Below, piece by piece: positions 24,580 to 35,384 of a DNA stretch of 54,480 nucleotides. The notes below the pieces were generated by a model. It was not told the origin of the DNA. It saw only the letters and a list, made by a program, of their open reading frames with translations, and ran no database searches. The stretch covers positions 1 through 54,480 of the forward strand of contig NZ_JARPQB010000034.1 of the NCBI RefSeq assembly GCF_029478665.1, read 5' to 3'. The position numbers and the translations under genes are program-made. How positions within the stretch are numbered: the stretch's first letter is position 1; every line of letters begins with the position of its first letter. The DNA is from Pseudomonas entomophila (lineage in GTDB: Bacteria; Pseudomonadota; Gammaproteobacteria; Pseudomonadales; Pseudomonadaceae).

Positions 24580-26205
24580 ATGAGCCTTAGACGCTTGAAC
24601 ATCGCCCCCCGCGCGGGCCTGGGCTTTGGTCTGATGGCCTTGTTGGTGGTGGCGCTGGGCGGTTTCGCGCTGCAGCAGATGACCAGCATGCGCCAGCAGT
24701 CCGAGCAGGTGGATGACAACTGGCTGCCCAGCGTGATCTCGGTGGGCCGGATGACCCAGGACATGCTGCGCATCCGCGCCCTCACCCTGAGGCTGCTGGT
24801 CAACACCGACCCGGTCGCGCAACAGCAGAACCGTGCCCGCATCGACGAGATCAAGACTGGCCTGGTCCAGGCCCAGCAGCACTACGATGCGTTGATCGTG
24901 CTGCCTGAGGAGCGTGCGCTGTTCGACCGCTACCAGGGGCTGGAGCGCCAATACATGACCCTGCAGGGCCAGGTGGTGCAGTTGGCCAGCGAAGGTCGCA
25001 TCGACGCGGCGGCCACACTGGTCAATGGCGAGATCAACCAGATCGCCGACCAGATGACTGCGGCGCTCAACGAGCTGATAGAGCTGAACAACCACCATGC
25101 CAACACCGCCACCGACCTTGCCGAGGCGGTGTACAACGGCGCGAAGGTCTGGGTCGGGGTGCTGTTGGTGATCGCCCTGACCCTCACGGTGGTGTTGGCG
25201 CTGGCCCTGACCCGCAGCATCGTGCGCCCGCTGGGGCAGTCGCTGCAAGTGGCCGAGACAGTGGCCACGGGTGACCTGACGCCACAGATCGTCGTGCAGG
25301 GCGATGACGAGCCCGCGCGTCTGCTGGCAGCGCTCAAGAGCATGCAGCAAAGCCTGCGTAGCACCATCGGGCAGATTTCCGATTCGGCCAGCCAGCTGGC
25401 CTCGGCGTCCGAGGAGCTCAGCGCGGTGACCGAGGACGCCACGCGTGGCTTGCAGCAGCAGAGCCACGAGATCGAGCAGGCGGCGACGGCCGTCAACCAG
25501 ATGACCGCCGCGGTGGAGGAGGTGGCCAGCAATGCCGTGGCGACGTCAGAGGCGTCCCAGGCGTCCGATCGCATCGCCCGGGAGGGGCGTCAGCAGGTGC
25601 AGGCCACAGTGATCGCCATCGAGGCGCTGGCCAGTGGCGTGGCGGGCAATGCCGAGGAAGTTGGTCGGCTGGCCCAGCAGGTGCACGACATCAGCAAGGT
25701 GCTGGATGTGATCGGTTCGATCGCCGAACAGACCAACCTGTTGGCGCTCAACGCAGCCATCGAGGCGGCCCGGGCCGGTGAGGCCGGGCGCGGGTTCGCC
25801 GTGGTCGCCGACGAAGTGCGAGCGCTGGCTCATCGCACGCAGACGTCCACCCATGAAATAGAACAGATGATTGTCGCCATTCGTGGTGGCGCCGAGCGTG
25901 CGGTGCAGGGCATGCAGCAGAGCGATGCCCAGGCCCGCTCCACGCTTGATGGCGCCCATGCGGCGGGAGCGGCGCTGGAGGCAATCGCTGGCGCCATTGG
26001 CCAGATCAACGAGCGCAACCTGGTGATCGCCAGCGCGTCGGAGCAGCAGGCCCAAGTGGCGCGGGAGGTGGACCGTAACCTGACCACCATCCGCGACCTG
26101 GCGCACCAGTCGTCGGCGGGGGCCGAGGAGACCTCGGCGGCCAGCCAGGCGCTGTCGCGGCTGGCGGTGGACCTCAACACCCTGGTGCAGCGGTTTTCGG
26201 TCTGA
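24580..26205 (+). CDS. Methyl-accepting chemotaxis protein
   Basis: The protein has 541 aa. Two membrane helices (about 12-33 and 189-210) flank a periplasmic domain of about 155 residues that looks like a four-helix-bundle ligand domain. Then come HAMP (about 211-263) and a cytoplasmic signalling domain with the highly conserved hairpin IGSIAEQTNLLALNAAIEAA. No C-terminal CheR-tethering pentapeptide is present. The ligand is unknown. I chose ATG 24580 (MSLRRLNIAPRAGLGFGL) because AAGGAG precedes it and it starts just before the first helix. No che genes are nearby, as is usual for dispersed receptors. Confidence 0.93.
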   Translation: MSLRRLNIAPRAGLGFGLMALLVVALGGFALQQMTSMRQQSEQVDDNWLPSVISVGRMTQDMLRIRALTLRLLVNTDPVAQQQNRARIDEIKTGLVQAQQHYDALIVLPEERALFDRYQGLERQYMTLQGQVVQLASEGRIDAAATLVNGEINQIADQMTAALNELIELNNHHANTATDLAEAVYNGAKVWVGVLLVIALTLTVVLALALTRSIVRPLGQSLQVAETVATGDLTPQIVVQGDDEPARLLAALKSMQQSLRSTIGQISDSASQLASASEELSAVTEDATRGLQQQSHEIEQAATAVNQMTAAVEEVASNAVATSEASQASDRIAREGRQQVQATVIAIEALASGVAGNAEEVGRLAQQVHDISKVLDVIGSIAEQTNLLALNAAIEAARAGEAGRGFAVVADEVRALAHRTQTSTHEIEQMIVAIRGGAERAVQGMQQSDAQARSTLDGAHAAGAALEAIAGAIGQINERNLVIASASEQQAQVAREVDRNLTTIRDLAHQSSAGAEETSAASQALSRLAVDLNTLVQRFSV

Positions 26206-26221
26206 AGACGACACGCTCCCT

Positions 26222-26306
26222 GTAGGAGCCGGCTTTGCCGGCGAACACCGACGTAGTCGGTGCCATGCATTGTGGTGCCTGGTTCGTCGGCAACGCCGGC
26301 TCCTAC
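26222..26306. repeat. REP pair (inverted)
   Basis: GTAGGAGCCGGCTTTGCCGG at 26222 and its inverted copy ending GGCTCCTAC at 26306 flank a CACCGACGTAGTCGGTG hairpin. The pair lies between the convergent chemoreceptor and fabB genes. Confidence 0.9.
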
Positions 26307-26320
26307 AAGGGGGGCGTAGA

Positions 26321-26356
26321 AACAAAAAGCCCCGGCCAAGGCCGGGGCTTTTTGTT
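26321..26356. terminator. Terminator for fabAB (works both ways)
   Basis: AACAAAAAGCCCCGGC and its exact complement flank a 4-nt loop. The A/T runs allow termination of both the fabAB transcript and the convergent chemoreceptor gene. Confidence 0.93.
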
Positions 26357-26371
26357 CAGCGGATCAAGCGA

Positions 26372-27589
26372 TCACTTGCCTTCCCAGCGCTTGAGCACCA
26401 GGGTGGCGTTGGTGCCGCCGAAGCCGAAGCTGTTGCTCATCACGGTGGTGAGCTTGGCGTCTTCGGTCTTGCGCACGATCGGCAGGTCGGCCACTTCCGG
26501 GTCCAGCTCGTCGATGTTGGCGGAGCCGGCAATGAAGTCGTTCTCCATCATCAGCAGGCAGTAGATCGCCTCGTGCACGCCTGCGGCGCCCAGCGAGTGG
26601 CCCGAGAGGCTCTTGGTCGAGCTGATCTTCGGTGCCTTGTCGCCGAACACTTCACGCACGCCCTTCATTTCGGCGACGTCGCCGACGGGAGTGGAGGTGC
26701 CGTGGGTGTTCAGGTAGTCGATCGGGGTGTCGACGGTGGACAGCGCCTGCTGCATGCAGCGGATCGCGCCTTCGCCGCTTGGGGCGACCATGTCGTAGCC
26801 GTCGGAGGTCGCGCCGTAGCCGACGATCTCGGCGTAGATCTTGGCGCCACGGGCCAGGGCGTGCTCCAGCTCCTCGACTACCACCATGCCGCCACCGCCA
26901 GCGATGACGAAGCCGTCACGGTCGGCGTCGTAGGCACGCGAGGCCAGTTCGGGGGTTTCGTTGCGCTTGGTCGACAGGGCGCCCATGGCATCGAACAGGA
27001 ATGACTGGCTCCAGTGCTCTTCTTCACCACCACCGGCGAAGACGATGTCCTGCTTGCCCCACTGGATCTGCTCGAGGGCGGTGCCAATGCAGTGTGCCGA
27101 GGTGGCGCAGGCCGACGAGATCGAGTAGTTGATGCCCTTGATCTTGAACGGGGTGGCCAGGCACGCCGACACGGTGCTGCCCATGGTACGGGTGACACGG
27201 TACGGGCCGACACGCTTGACGCCTTTCTCGCGCAGGGTGTCCAGGGCTTCCATCTGGTTCAGCGTGGAGGCGCCACCGGAACCGGCGACCAGGCCGGTGC
27301 GCGGGTTGGAGATCTGCTCTTCGGTCAGGCCGGCATCCTTGATCGCGTCCTGCATGGCGAGGTACGCGTAGGCGGCGGCGTGGCCGACGAAGCGATAGAC
27401 CTTGCGGTCGATCAGCTCTTCCAGATTCAGGTCGATGGAACCGGAAACCTGGCTACGCAGCCCCATTTCCTTGTATTCCGGGTTGTAACGGATACCCGGA
27501 CGGCTGTTGCGCAGGTTTTCGGTGACGGTAGCTTTGTCATTGCCCAGGCACGATACGATGCCCAGACCAGTGATCACGACGCGGCGCAT
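26372..27589 (-). CDS. fabB: 3-oxoacyl-[ACP] synthase I
   Basis: The protein has 405 aa. It elongates acyl-ACP and is needed for cis-unsaturated chains. The Cys-His-His triad is visible: Cys161 in SSACATSAHC, and the histidines in NTHGTSTPVGD and GHSLGAAGVHEAIY. It lies 11 bp downstream of fabA in a two-gene operon, the standard Pseudomonas fabAB arrangement. Nothing is unusual. Confidence 0.97.
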   Translation of the reverse strand: MRRVVITGLGIVSCLGNDKATVTENLRNSRPGIRYNPEYKEMGLRSQVSGSIDLNLEELIDRKVYRFVGHAAAYAYLAMQDAIKDAGLTEEQISNPRTGLVAGSGGASTLNQMEALDTLREKGVKRVGPYRVTRTMGSTVSACLATPFKIKGINYSISSACATSAHCIGTALEQIQWGKQDIVFAGGGEEEHWSQSFLFDAMGALSTKRNETPELASRAYDADRDGFVIAGGGGMVVVEELEHALARGAKIYAEIVGYGATSDGYDMVAPSGEGAIRCMQQALSTVDTPIDYLNTHGTSTPVGDVAEMKGVREVFGDKAPKISSTKSLSGHSLGAAGVHEAIYCLLMMENDFIAGSANIDELDPEVADLPIVRKTEDAKLTTVMSNSFGFGGTNATLVLKRWEGK

Positions 27590-27600
27590 GCGAATAACCC

Positions 27601-28116
27601 TTAGAAATTGTCAGTGGAGGTGAACACGCCGACCCGCAGGCCTTCGGCGGTGTAGATCTCGCGACCGTCGACGCTGACCGAGCCATCGGCGATGGCCATG
27701 TTCAGCTTGCCCTTGAGGACGCGCTTGATGTGAATGTTGTAGGTGACTTTCTTGGCGGTGGGTAGTACCTGGCCGAAGAATTTCACTTCGCCCGAACCCA
27801 GCGCACGGCCACGGCCCGGCAGGCCTTGCCAGCCGAGGAAGAAACCGACCAGCTGCCACATGGCGTCGAGGCCCAGGCAGCCCGGCATCACCGGGTCGCC
27901 TTCGAAGTGGCAGGCGAAGAACCACAGGTCCGGATTGATATCCAGCTCGGCGACCAATTCACCTTTGCCGAACTTGCCGCCTTCCTCGCTGATATGGGTG
28001 ATGCGATCGACCATCAGCATGTTCGGGGCGGGCAGTTGCGCATTACCGGGGCCGAACAGCTCACCGCGACTGCAGCGCAGCAGGTCTTCCCGGGTAAAGG
28101 CGTTTTGTTTGGTCAT
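27601..28116 (-). CDS. fabA: 3-hydroxydecanoyl-[ACP] dehydratase/isomerase
   Basis: The protein has 171 aa, exactly the family length. It dehydrates 3-hydroxydecanoyl-ACP and isomerises trans-2 to cis-3-decenoyl-ACP, the branch point to unsaturated fatty acids. Catalytic His70 (FFACHFEGDPVMPG) and Asp84 (LGLDAMWQL) are present. GAGGAG precedes the start. It is the first gene of fabAB. The 206-bp upstream region holds two palindromes that could be regulator sites. Confidence 0.98.
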   Translation of the reverse strand: MTKQNAFTREDLLRCSRGELFGPGNAQLPAPNMLMVDRITHISEEGGKFGKGELVAELDINPDLWFFACHFEGDPVMPGCLGLDAMWQLVGFFLGWQGLPGRGRALGSGEVKFFGQVLPTAKKVTYNIHIKRVLKGKLNMAIADGSVSVDGREIYTAEGLRVGVFTSTDNF

Positions 28117-28133
28117 GCGAGCTCCTCAATAAC

Positions 28134-28281
28134 CCCCTGTGGCAGGGGATGAATCTTCCCGGCCGGCCCGAAGCGCTTTGCATCTGGGGCGGCAGCCTAC
28201 AGGTAGACTATTGCGTTGTGGTGAAAGTCACAGCGCACCTGGCAAAAAGAGTACAGGTGTGCACTGAAATGTTATTTTCAG
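28134..28281 (-). promoter_or_regulatory. fabA control region with palindromes
   Basis: Three inverted repeats are visible: CCCCTG-TGG-CAGGGG (28134-28148, leader hairpin just upstream of the ribosome site), GCGCACCTG/CAGGTGTGC (28233-28241 and 28254-28262, 12-bp spacer, one mismatch), and CTGAAA/TTTCAG (28264-28281). A weak TGTGAC-N16-TAGTCT promoter can be read on the minus strand. Known regulators of fabAB in this class are TetR-type (FabR, DesT), but I do not see their published sites. Confidence 0.45.
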
Positions 28282-28322
28282 GCCCAGCGGCGGTCCTGTC
28301 CAGTCCCTAAGACTGCCGCACT

Positions 28323-30247
<1,925 letters not shown>

Positions 30248-30251
<4 letters not shown>

Positions 30252-31138
30252 GGCGTGGTTTCTCCTTCGGCCACGGCCAGGGCGGCGGCGTCCGGGTCGA
30301 TCGCTTCCAGGCCAAGGGCGCGGGCGACCTGCTGGTTGCCGCTGACGCCGAAGTGGGTGGGGTAGAGGCTGCGCGGCCAGCGGGCCGGCGGTTGGTCGAG
30401 CAGGTGGCCGAGCACGGTCAACCAGTCATCCTGGTCACTGAAGGTGCTGGCCAGGGCGCCGGCGCGCACGAAACCGACGTTCGGACCGATCAGCGCCATC
30501 TGCCGTGCGTAGCTGCTGAGCAGCACATTCTTCGCGGACTTGGAGTTGTACAGTTCAGGGTCGTCGAGCCCGAGCAGGATATCGCTGTTGCCCAGCAGGT
30601 GCTGCAGCGGGCGGCTGTCGCGCAGGTCGGGCCAGTCCTGCGCGACGATCTCCAACCCTTGCGCCGCAGCGGCCTGGCGCAGCTCATCGAGCAGGAATCG
30701 GCTGTGCTGACCGTACAGCACGCCGATTCGCCGTGCCTGCGGCAACAGGTAGCGGGCCAGGCGCAGTTGCCGCGAAAGCGGCGGATCGCTCCACAGCAGG
30801 CTGAGGAATGCCGGGCGTGAGGCCCCCAGGCGTTGTTCGGCTTGAACCCGGCTGACCCGCAGGGCCAGCGCCGGCGGCCCGGCGCTATCGCCCAGTCGCC
30901 ATTCCAGTGCCGGGCCGTCAAGCAGGATCAACCGGGTGTCGCTCTTCAGCTGGCCAGGGCGTGGCATCTGCGCCACGGTCTGGAAGCGGACCTGGTCCTG
31001 CGGCCGGCGTTTTTCCAGGGCGGCTGCGAAGCTGCGGATGCCTGGCTGATCTTCCGCGCCCACCAGCAGGATTTCGCTGGCGGACAGCGATCCCAGTGGC
31101 AGCAGGCAGAGCAGCAGCAAGCGCAGCAGGCCGATCAT
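30248..31138 (-). CDS. Periplasmic ABC-type substrate-binding-like protein
   Basis: The protein has 296 aa. It has a signal peptide (about 1-20, LLRLLLLCLLPLGSLSA) and a two-lobed periplasmic fold resembling the PF04392/TrpX type (ILLVGAEDQPG...; RRIGVLYGQHSRFLLDELRQAAAAQGLE; DILLGLDDPELYNSKSAKNVLLSSYARQMALIGPNVGFVRAGALAS). No ABC permease or ATPase lies nearby. With overlaps to the receptor gene (1 bp) and the kinase gene (4 bp), it more likely presents a ligand to the kinase sensor domain than feeds a transporter (inference). Confidence 0.8.
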
Positions 31139-33285
31139 CAGAAGTCCAGCTCCGCGCTGACGCTCAGGCGGTGGCGGCTGTCATAACGGTTCTGCCCCAG
31201 CGTGACCGGCTCGTCATCCAGGCGCTGTTGCCACAGGGCCGCCAGTTCCAGGTTGCTGCCCTGGATCTTGAAGCGCTTGGCCAGGCGCAGGTCGACACGT
31301 TCGTAGCGGTACTGGTTGAGCGCGTCGTCCCCGTAGTAGAACAGTGCGCTGGACCAACCCTGGCCCCACTCGCGCAGCCAGCCGGCCGAGCCGCTGTTGC
31401 GTGCGCTCAGGCGCCGGTCGTTGGGGTTGCTGGCCCAGGCGTCGACGTAGGCGTAGGTGACGCGCAGGCGGTCGCGCTGGGTGGCGCGCCAGTCGAACTG
31501 TGCCTCGCTGCCGGTGAAGCGCGCCTTGTTGGCGTTGCTGGCGATGAACTGGTTGTTTTTCAACGGCTCGCTGATCATCCCGGTGATCTCGTCGTAGAAC
31601 AGCTTCACGTCCATGCTCAGGTCGAGGTCGGTGAAGTTGCCGTTGTAGCCCAGTTCGCGCGAGCGCATGCGCTCCTGGTCGAGGTTGCCGGGGCCGCGGG
31701 TCTTGACGAAGTATTCGCCGTTCTGCAGGCCGTAGAGGTTGGGCGTGAGGTTCTTGACCGTGTAGCTCCAGTTGACGTTGTTCTCGAACATGTCCGGCGA
31801 GCGGATCGCCTCGGAGTACACCGCGCGCAAGCCGTGGCGCGGGGTGATCAGGTAGTTCACCGCGACCCGTGGGGTAAGCGAGTTGCCCGACAGCTGGGAA
31901 TGCTCGTACATCGCGCCACCCTGGAGGATCCAGTGTTCGTCGGCGCGCCATTCGAGCTGGCCGAACAGGCGCCAGGTCTGGTCGTCGAGGCTGCCGTTGA
32001 AGTAGGTCTGCGAGTCGGCGCGGTCGTAGCGGTAGTTCAGGCCGCTGACCAGACGCAGGCTGTCGGTCAGGCTCAGGGTGTCCTGGATCTCCAGGTCGTA
32101 GCGGGTCTCGCGGGTGCTCTGGTCGACATCGCCGCAGATGGTGTTGCGACCGCCGTTGGACCACTGGTCCCGCACCTGGCCCATCAGTGTGGCGAGCGTC
32201 GGGTCGCTGGTGGTGGGCAGGTTGCCGGTGTACAGGTTGCGCGCGACCTTTTCCGTGAAGTTAGGGTCCAGTCGCCACATCTGGGTCAGCTCCGGGCTGA
32301 AGGCGATGGCGGCATCGCAGGCCCCCCACACCTGCTGGCGGTCGAAGTGCTGGGCGGAGCCTTGGATGTACAGGCTGTGCTCTGGGTCAAAGTCAATGTT
32401 CCAGCGCACCGAGCCGGCATAGTCCTTGGCGTTGACGTCGGCGTTGTCGCCGGCCCGGTAGTTGCCGAACACCGGTTGATAGGTATATGGCCGCTGGTTG
32501 CTGCCTTCCTTCGCCGCCAACTGCCAATCCAGCGTTTGGTTCGGTGCCAGGCTGTGCACGGCATTGATGTTGATGCGGTTGGCCCGGCGGCTGTCGCGGT
32601 AGTCGCGGCCGAACTGGTCCTCGTCGAAGCCGTCGTCCTGCTGGCCCGACAGCGACAAGCGCAAGTCGCCACTGTCCCAGCCAAAGCCCTGGCTGGCGTA
32701 GTAGTCGTTGATGCCATCCTGGCCTCGGGTCATCTTCACGCGGGTGCCATGGCTGTCGGCGGGGTTGCGGGTAAGGATGTTGACCACCGCCATCAGCGCG
32801 TTGGCGCCGTAGCTGACCGTGTTCGGGCCGCGGAACACTTCGATGCGCTCGATGTCTTCCATGGCCACGGGGATGTCGCTCCAGTCCACCGTGGCGAGGC
32901 CCGCGCGGTACACCGAGCGGCCGTCGATCAGTACCTGCATGCGCCGGGCGTCGCTGACGTTGCTGCCATGGTAGTTGACCGTTGGCTGGTTGCCGGCGCC
33001 GTAGCCGATCATCATGCCGGGTACCAGGCGCAGCAGCTCGGGGATGTCACGGGCACCGCTGGCGCGGATCAGCTCGCTGTCGAGCACGGTCATGCTGCCC
33101 GGCACTGCCGCCGGGGATTGCTTGAGGCGCGTGGCGGTCAGAACCTGGGGCAGGTCTTGATTGTCGATGAACAGATCGTCGGCCATGGCCGGGCCGCCGA
33201 GCAGGGCGGTCAGCAGCAACAGGCGTGGGTAAGGGGGCGTGCCAGGGAACACGAAACGGCCTTGTTTCAGAGATGAATCAGGCAT
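31138..33285 (-). CDS. TonB-dependent outer-membrane receptor
   Basis: The protein has 715 aa. It has a signal peptide (about 1-35, ending GGPAMA before DDL), a plug domain (about 45-160: LTATRLKQSPAAVPGSMTVL, LRLVPGMMIGYG, MQVLIDGRSVY, IERIEVFRGPNTVSYGANAL) and a 22-strand barrel ending in Phe (SAELDF). The layout is of the BtuB/CirA/vitamin-siderophore type; the ligand is unknown. I chose the start at 33285 (MPDSSLKQGRFV); longer in-frame starts lack a signal-peptide-like beginning. No Fur-box-like sequence is visible upstream. It is first in an operon with a binding protein and a hybrid kinase. Confidence 0.9.
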   Translation of the reverse strand: MPDSSLKQGRFVFPGTPPYPRLLLLTALLGGPAMADDLFIDNQDLPQVLTATRLKQSPAAVPGSMTVLDSELIRASGARDIPELLRLVPGMMIGYGAGNQPTVNYHGSNVSDARRMQVLIDGRSVYRAGLATVDWSDIPVAMEDIERIEVFRGPNTVSYGANALMAVVNILTRNPADSHGTRVKMTRGQDGINDYYASQGFGWDSGDLRLSLSGQQDDGFDEDQFGRDYRDSRRANRININAVHSLAPNQTLDWQLAAKEGSNQRPYTYQPVFGNYRAGDNADVNAKDYAGSVRWNIDFDPEHSLYIQGSAQHFDRQQVWGACDAAIAFSPELTQMWRLDPNFTEKVARNLYTGNLPTTSDPTLATLMGQVRDQWSNGGRNTICGDVDQSTRETRYDLEIQDTLSLTDSLRLVSGLNYRYDRADSQTYFNGSLDDQTWRLFGQLEWRADEHWILQGGAMYEHSQLSGNSLTPRVAVNYLITPRHGLRAVYSEAIRSPDMFENNVNWSYTVKNLTPNLYGLQNGEYFVKTRGPGNLDQERMRSRELGYNGNFTDLDLSMDVKLFYDEITGMISEPLKNNQFIASNANKARFTGSEAQFDWRATQRDRLRVTYAYVDAWASNPNDRRLSARNSGSAGWLREWGQGWSSALFYYGDDALNQYRYERVDLRLAKRFKIQGSNLELAALWQQRLDDEPVTLGQNRYDSRHRLSVSAELDF

Positions 33286-33400
33286 GTTAACCGACCGCGT
33301 GGCTTTTGCCAGTGATCGGTGGCTGGCGAATTGCCGCATCGCCGGGCGAGCCCGCTCCCAGGCCCTGTGACGCGACACTGGTTCTGTCGCATGCGCCCCG

Positions 33401-33406
33401 TATAAT
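33401..33406 (+). promoter_or_regulatory. gpsA promoter -10 box
   Basis: A perfect TATAAT lies 41 bp before the gpsA start. The -35 region (around 33378, CTGGTT) is poor. Confidence 0.6.
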
Positions 33407-33446
33407 GCGCAGGTCGCCATTTACTTTATTGGTTAACGGATTGGAT

Positions 33447-34472
33447 ATGACTGAACAGCAACCTGTTGCGGTTCTTGGAGGCGGCAGCTTCGGCACCGCC
33501 GTGGCGAACCTGCTGGCGGAGAATGGCCATCCGGTTCGCCAGTGGATGCGTGATCCGGCCCAGGCCGAAGCAATGCGCGTCAATCGCGAGAACCCACGCT
33601 ATCTCAAGGGCATCCGCCTGCACGACGGCGTGCAGCCGGTCAACGACCTGCTCGCCACGCTACAGGGCTGCGCGCTGATCTTCGTCGCCTTGCCTTCGAG
33701 TGCCTTGCGCAGCGTGCTGGCGCCCCACGCCGAACTGTTGCGCGGCAAGGGCCTGGTCAGCCTCACCAAGGGCATCGAGGCGCACACCTTCAAGCTGATG
33801 AGCCAGATCCTCGAGGAGATCGCCCCCGGGGCGCACATCGGTGTGCTGTCGGGCCCCAACCTGGCCCGCGAGATCGCCGAGCACGCGTTGACGGCCACCG
33901 TGGTGGCCAGTGAGGACGAAGCGCTCTGCAAGCGCGTGCAGGAGGTGCTGCATGGCCGCACGTTCCGCGTCTACGCCAGCAGCGACCGTTTCGGTGTCGA
34001 ACTGGGCGGTGCGCTGAAGAACGTCTACGCCATCATTGCTGGCATGGCCGTGGCCTTGGGGATGGGCGAGAACACCAAGAGCATGCTGATCACCCGCGCC
34101 TTGGCCGAGATGACCCGCTTCGCCGTGAGCCAGGGAGCCAATCCAATGACCTTCCTGGGCCTGGCGGGTGTGGGTGACCTGATCGTTACCTGTTCCTCGC
34201 CCAAGAGCCGCAACTATCAGGTCGGCCACGCCCTGGGCCAGGGGCTGAGCCTGGAGGAGGCGGTCAACCGCCTGGGCGAGGTGGCCGAAGGCGTCAACAC
34301 GCTGAAGGTGCTCAAGGCCAAGGCCCAGGAAGTGCAGGTGTACATGCCGCTGGTAGCAGGCTTGCATGCCATCCTGTTCGAGGGGCGCACGCTCAACCAG
34401 GTGATCGAGCACCTGATGCGCGCCGAGCCCAAGACCGATGTCGATTTCATTTCCACCAGCGGTTTCAATTGA
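33447..34472 (+). CDS. gpsA: Glycerol-3-phosphate dehydrogenase [NAD(P)+]
   Basis: The protein has 341 aa. It reduces dihydroxyacetone phosphate to sn-glycerol-3-phosphate for phospholipid synthesis. The N-terminal NAD(P) fold (VAVLGGGSFGTAVANLLAEN), the GPNLAREI region, the catalytic lysine region GGALKNVYAIIAGMAVALGM and the GLAGVGDLIVTCSSPKSRNY motif are present. I chose ATG 33447 (MTEQQPVAVLGGG) as the family-typical start. It begins an apparent gpsA-DUF4389-sixA operon (gap 11 bp, then GTGA overlap). Confidence 0.97.
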   Translation: MTEQQPVAVLGGGSFGTAVANLLAENGHPVRQWMRDPAQAEAMRVNRENPRYLKGIRLHDGVQPVNDLLATLQGCALIFVALPSSALRSVLAPHAELLRGKGLVSLTKGIEAHTFKLMSQILEEIAPGAHIGVLSGPNLAREIAEHALTATVVASEDEALCKRVQEVLHGRTFRVYASSDRFGVELGGALKNVYAIIAGMAVALGMGENTKSMLITRALAEMTRFAVSQGANPMTFLGLAGVGDLIVTCSSPKSRNYQVGHALGQGLSLEEAVNRLGEVAEGVNTLKVLKAKAQEVQVYMPLVAGLHAILFEGRTLNQVIEHLMRAEPKTDVDFISTSGFN

Positions 34473-34483
34473 AGGAGCGACCT

Positions 34484-34831
34484 ATGAACGATACCCCGGA
34501 GCGCGCCCAGCGCGAATCGATCATCCTGCGGGTGCTGTGGATGCTGGTGTTCCTGGTGGTCTGGCAACTGGCCGAGCTGCTGCTGGGCGGCCTGGTGCTG
34601 GTCCAGTTGATTTACCGGCTGATCTACGGCGCCCCCAGCGCCAGCCTGATGAACTTCGGTGACAGCCTCAGCCAGTACCTGGCGCAGATCGGTCGTTTCG
34701 GCAGTTTCCACACCGACAGCAAGCCCTGGCCGTTCGCCGACTGGCCGGCGCCGCGTGCGCCTGAAGGTGAAGCGCCCCACGCCGTGGCCCCGGCACCGCA
34801 CCCGGTGCGTGACGAGGAACCCAAGCTGTGA
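34484..34831 (+). CDS. DUF4389 membrane protein
   Basis: The protein has 115 aa. A hydrophobic segment (about 11-45, SIILRVLWMLVFLVVWQLAELLLGGLVLVQLIYRLIY) spans the membrane once or twice; a short amphipathic part (LSQYLAQIGRFGSF) and a Pro/Ala-rich tail follow. It matches the small DUF4389 family, which has no known function. GAAGGAG precedes ATG 34484. Its stop overlaps the sixA start, so they are translated together. Confidence 0.85.
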   Translation: MNDTPERAQRESIILRVLWMLVFLVVWQLAELLLGGLVLVQLIYRLIYGAPSASLMNFGDSLSQYLAQIGRFGSFHTDSKPWPFADWPAPRAPEGEAPHAVAPAPHPVRDEEPKL

Positions 34832-35286
34832 AGCTCTGGGTACTGCGCCATGGCGAGGCCGAACCGCGCGCCAACAGCGACGCCGAAAGGCGCCTGACCG
34901 CCCACGGCCGTGAGCAGGTGCTGCGCAGCGCCGCCCGCTTGCTGGGGCAACCACTGCAGGCGATCATCGCCAGCCCCTACGTGCGAGCTCAGCAGACCGC
35001 AGCACTGGTGCATGGGGCCCTTGGCTTTGCCGACCCGGTGCGCACCGTGCCCTGGCTCACTCCGGACAGCGATGCGCAGGCGGTGGTCGGTGAAATCGAG
35101 CGGCTGGGGCTCGAGCATGTCCTGCTGGTCAGCCACCAGCCGCTGGTGGGCACCTTGGTCAGTCTGCTCGAGCAGGGTCATCAGCAGCAGCCTGCGCCCA
35201 TGAGCACGGCCAGCCTGGCTGAGCTGGAAGGCGACTGGCCGCTGGCAGGGCTGATGACCCTGCGCGACCTCCATCATTCGGCATGA
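34828..35286 (+). CDS. sixA: Phosphohistidine phosphatase SixA
   Basis: The protein has 152 aa, of the histidine-phosphatase superfamily. The RHG motif at 7-9 (LWVLRHGEAEPR) and the second histidine in LLVSHQPLVG are present. SixA proteins remove phosphate from histidine in phosphotransfer proteins (HPt or NPr in E. coli). The start is GTG 34828, within the stop of the preceding gene. A perfect 12-bp inverted repeat lies 3 bp after the stop. Confidence 0.93.
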   Translation: MKLWVLRHGEAEPRANSDAERRLTAHGREQVLRSAARLLGQPLQAIIASPYVRAQQTAALVHGALGFADPVRTVPWLTPDSDAQAVVGEIERLGLEHVLLVSHQPLVGTLVSLLEQGHQQQPAPMSTASLAELEGDWPLAGLMTLRDLHHSA

Positions 35287-35289
35287 AAT

Positions 35290-35317
35290 CGACAACTGGC
35301 ATTTTTGCCAGTTGTCG
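35290..35317 (+). terminator. Stem-loop after sixA (terminator-like, no U-run)
   Basis: CGACAACTGGCA and its perfect complement flank a TTTT loop. The sequence after the stem is GC-rich, so factor-independent termination is uncertain. It may protect the mRNA 3' end. Confidence 0.6.
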
Positions 35318-35384
35318 CGCGCTCCAAGGCCTTGCTAGCGTCCTCGCCAGGATATGACCGTGCGGCAGGACCCCGGAGCGTGGG

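Noticed and set aside
33286..33446. A Fur box upstream of the TonB-dependent receptor
   Set aside because: I looked for GATAATGATAATCATTATC-like repeats and found none in this gap.
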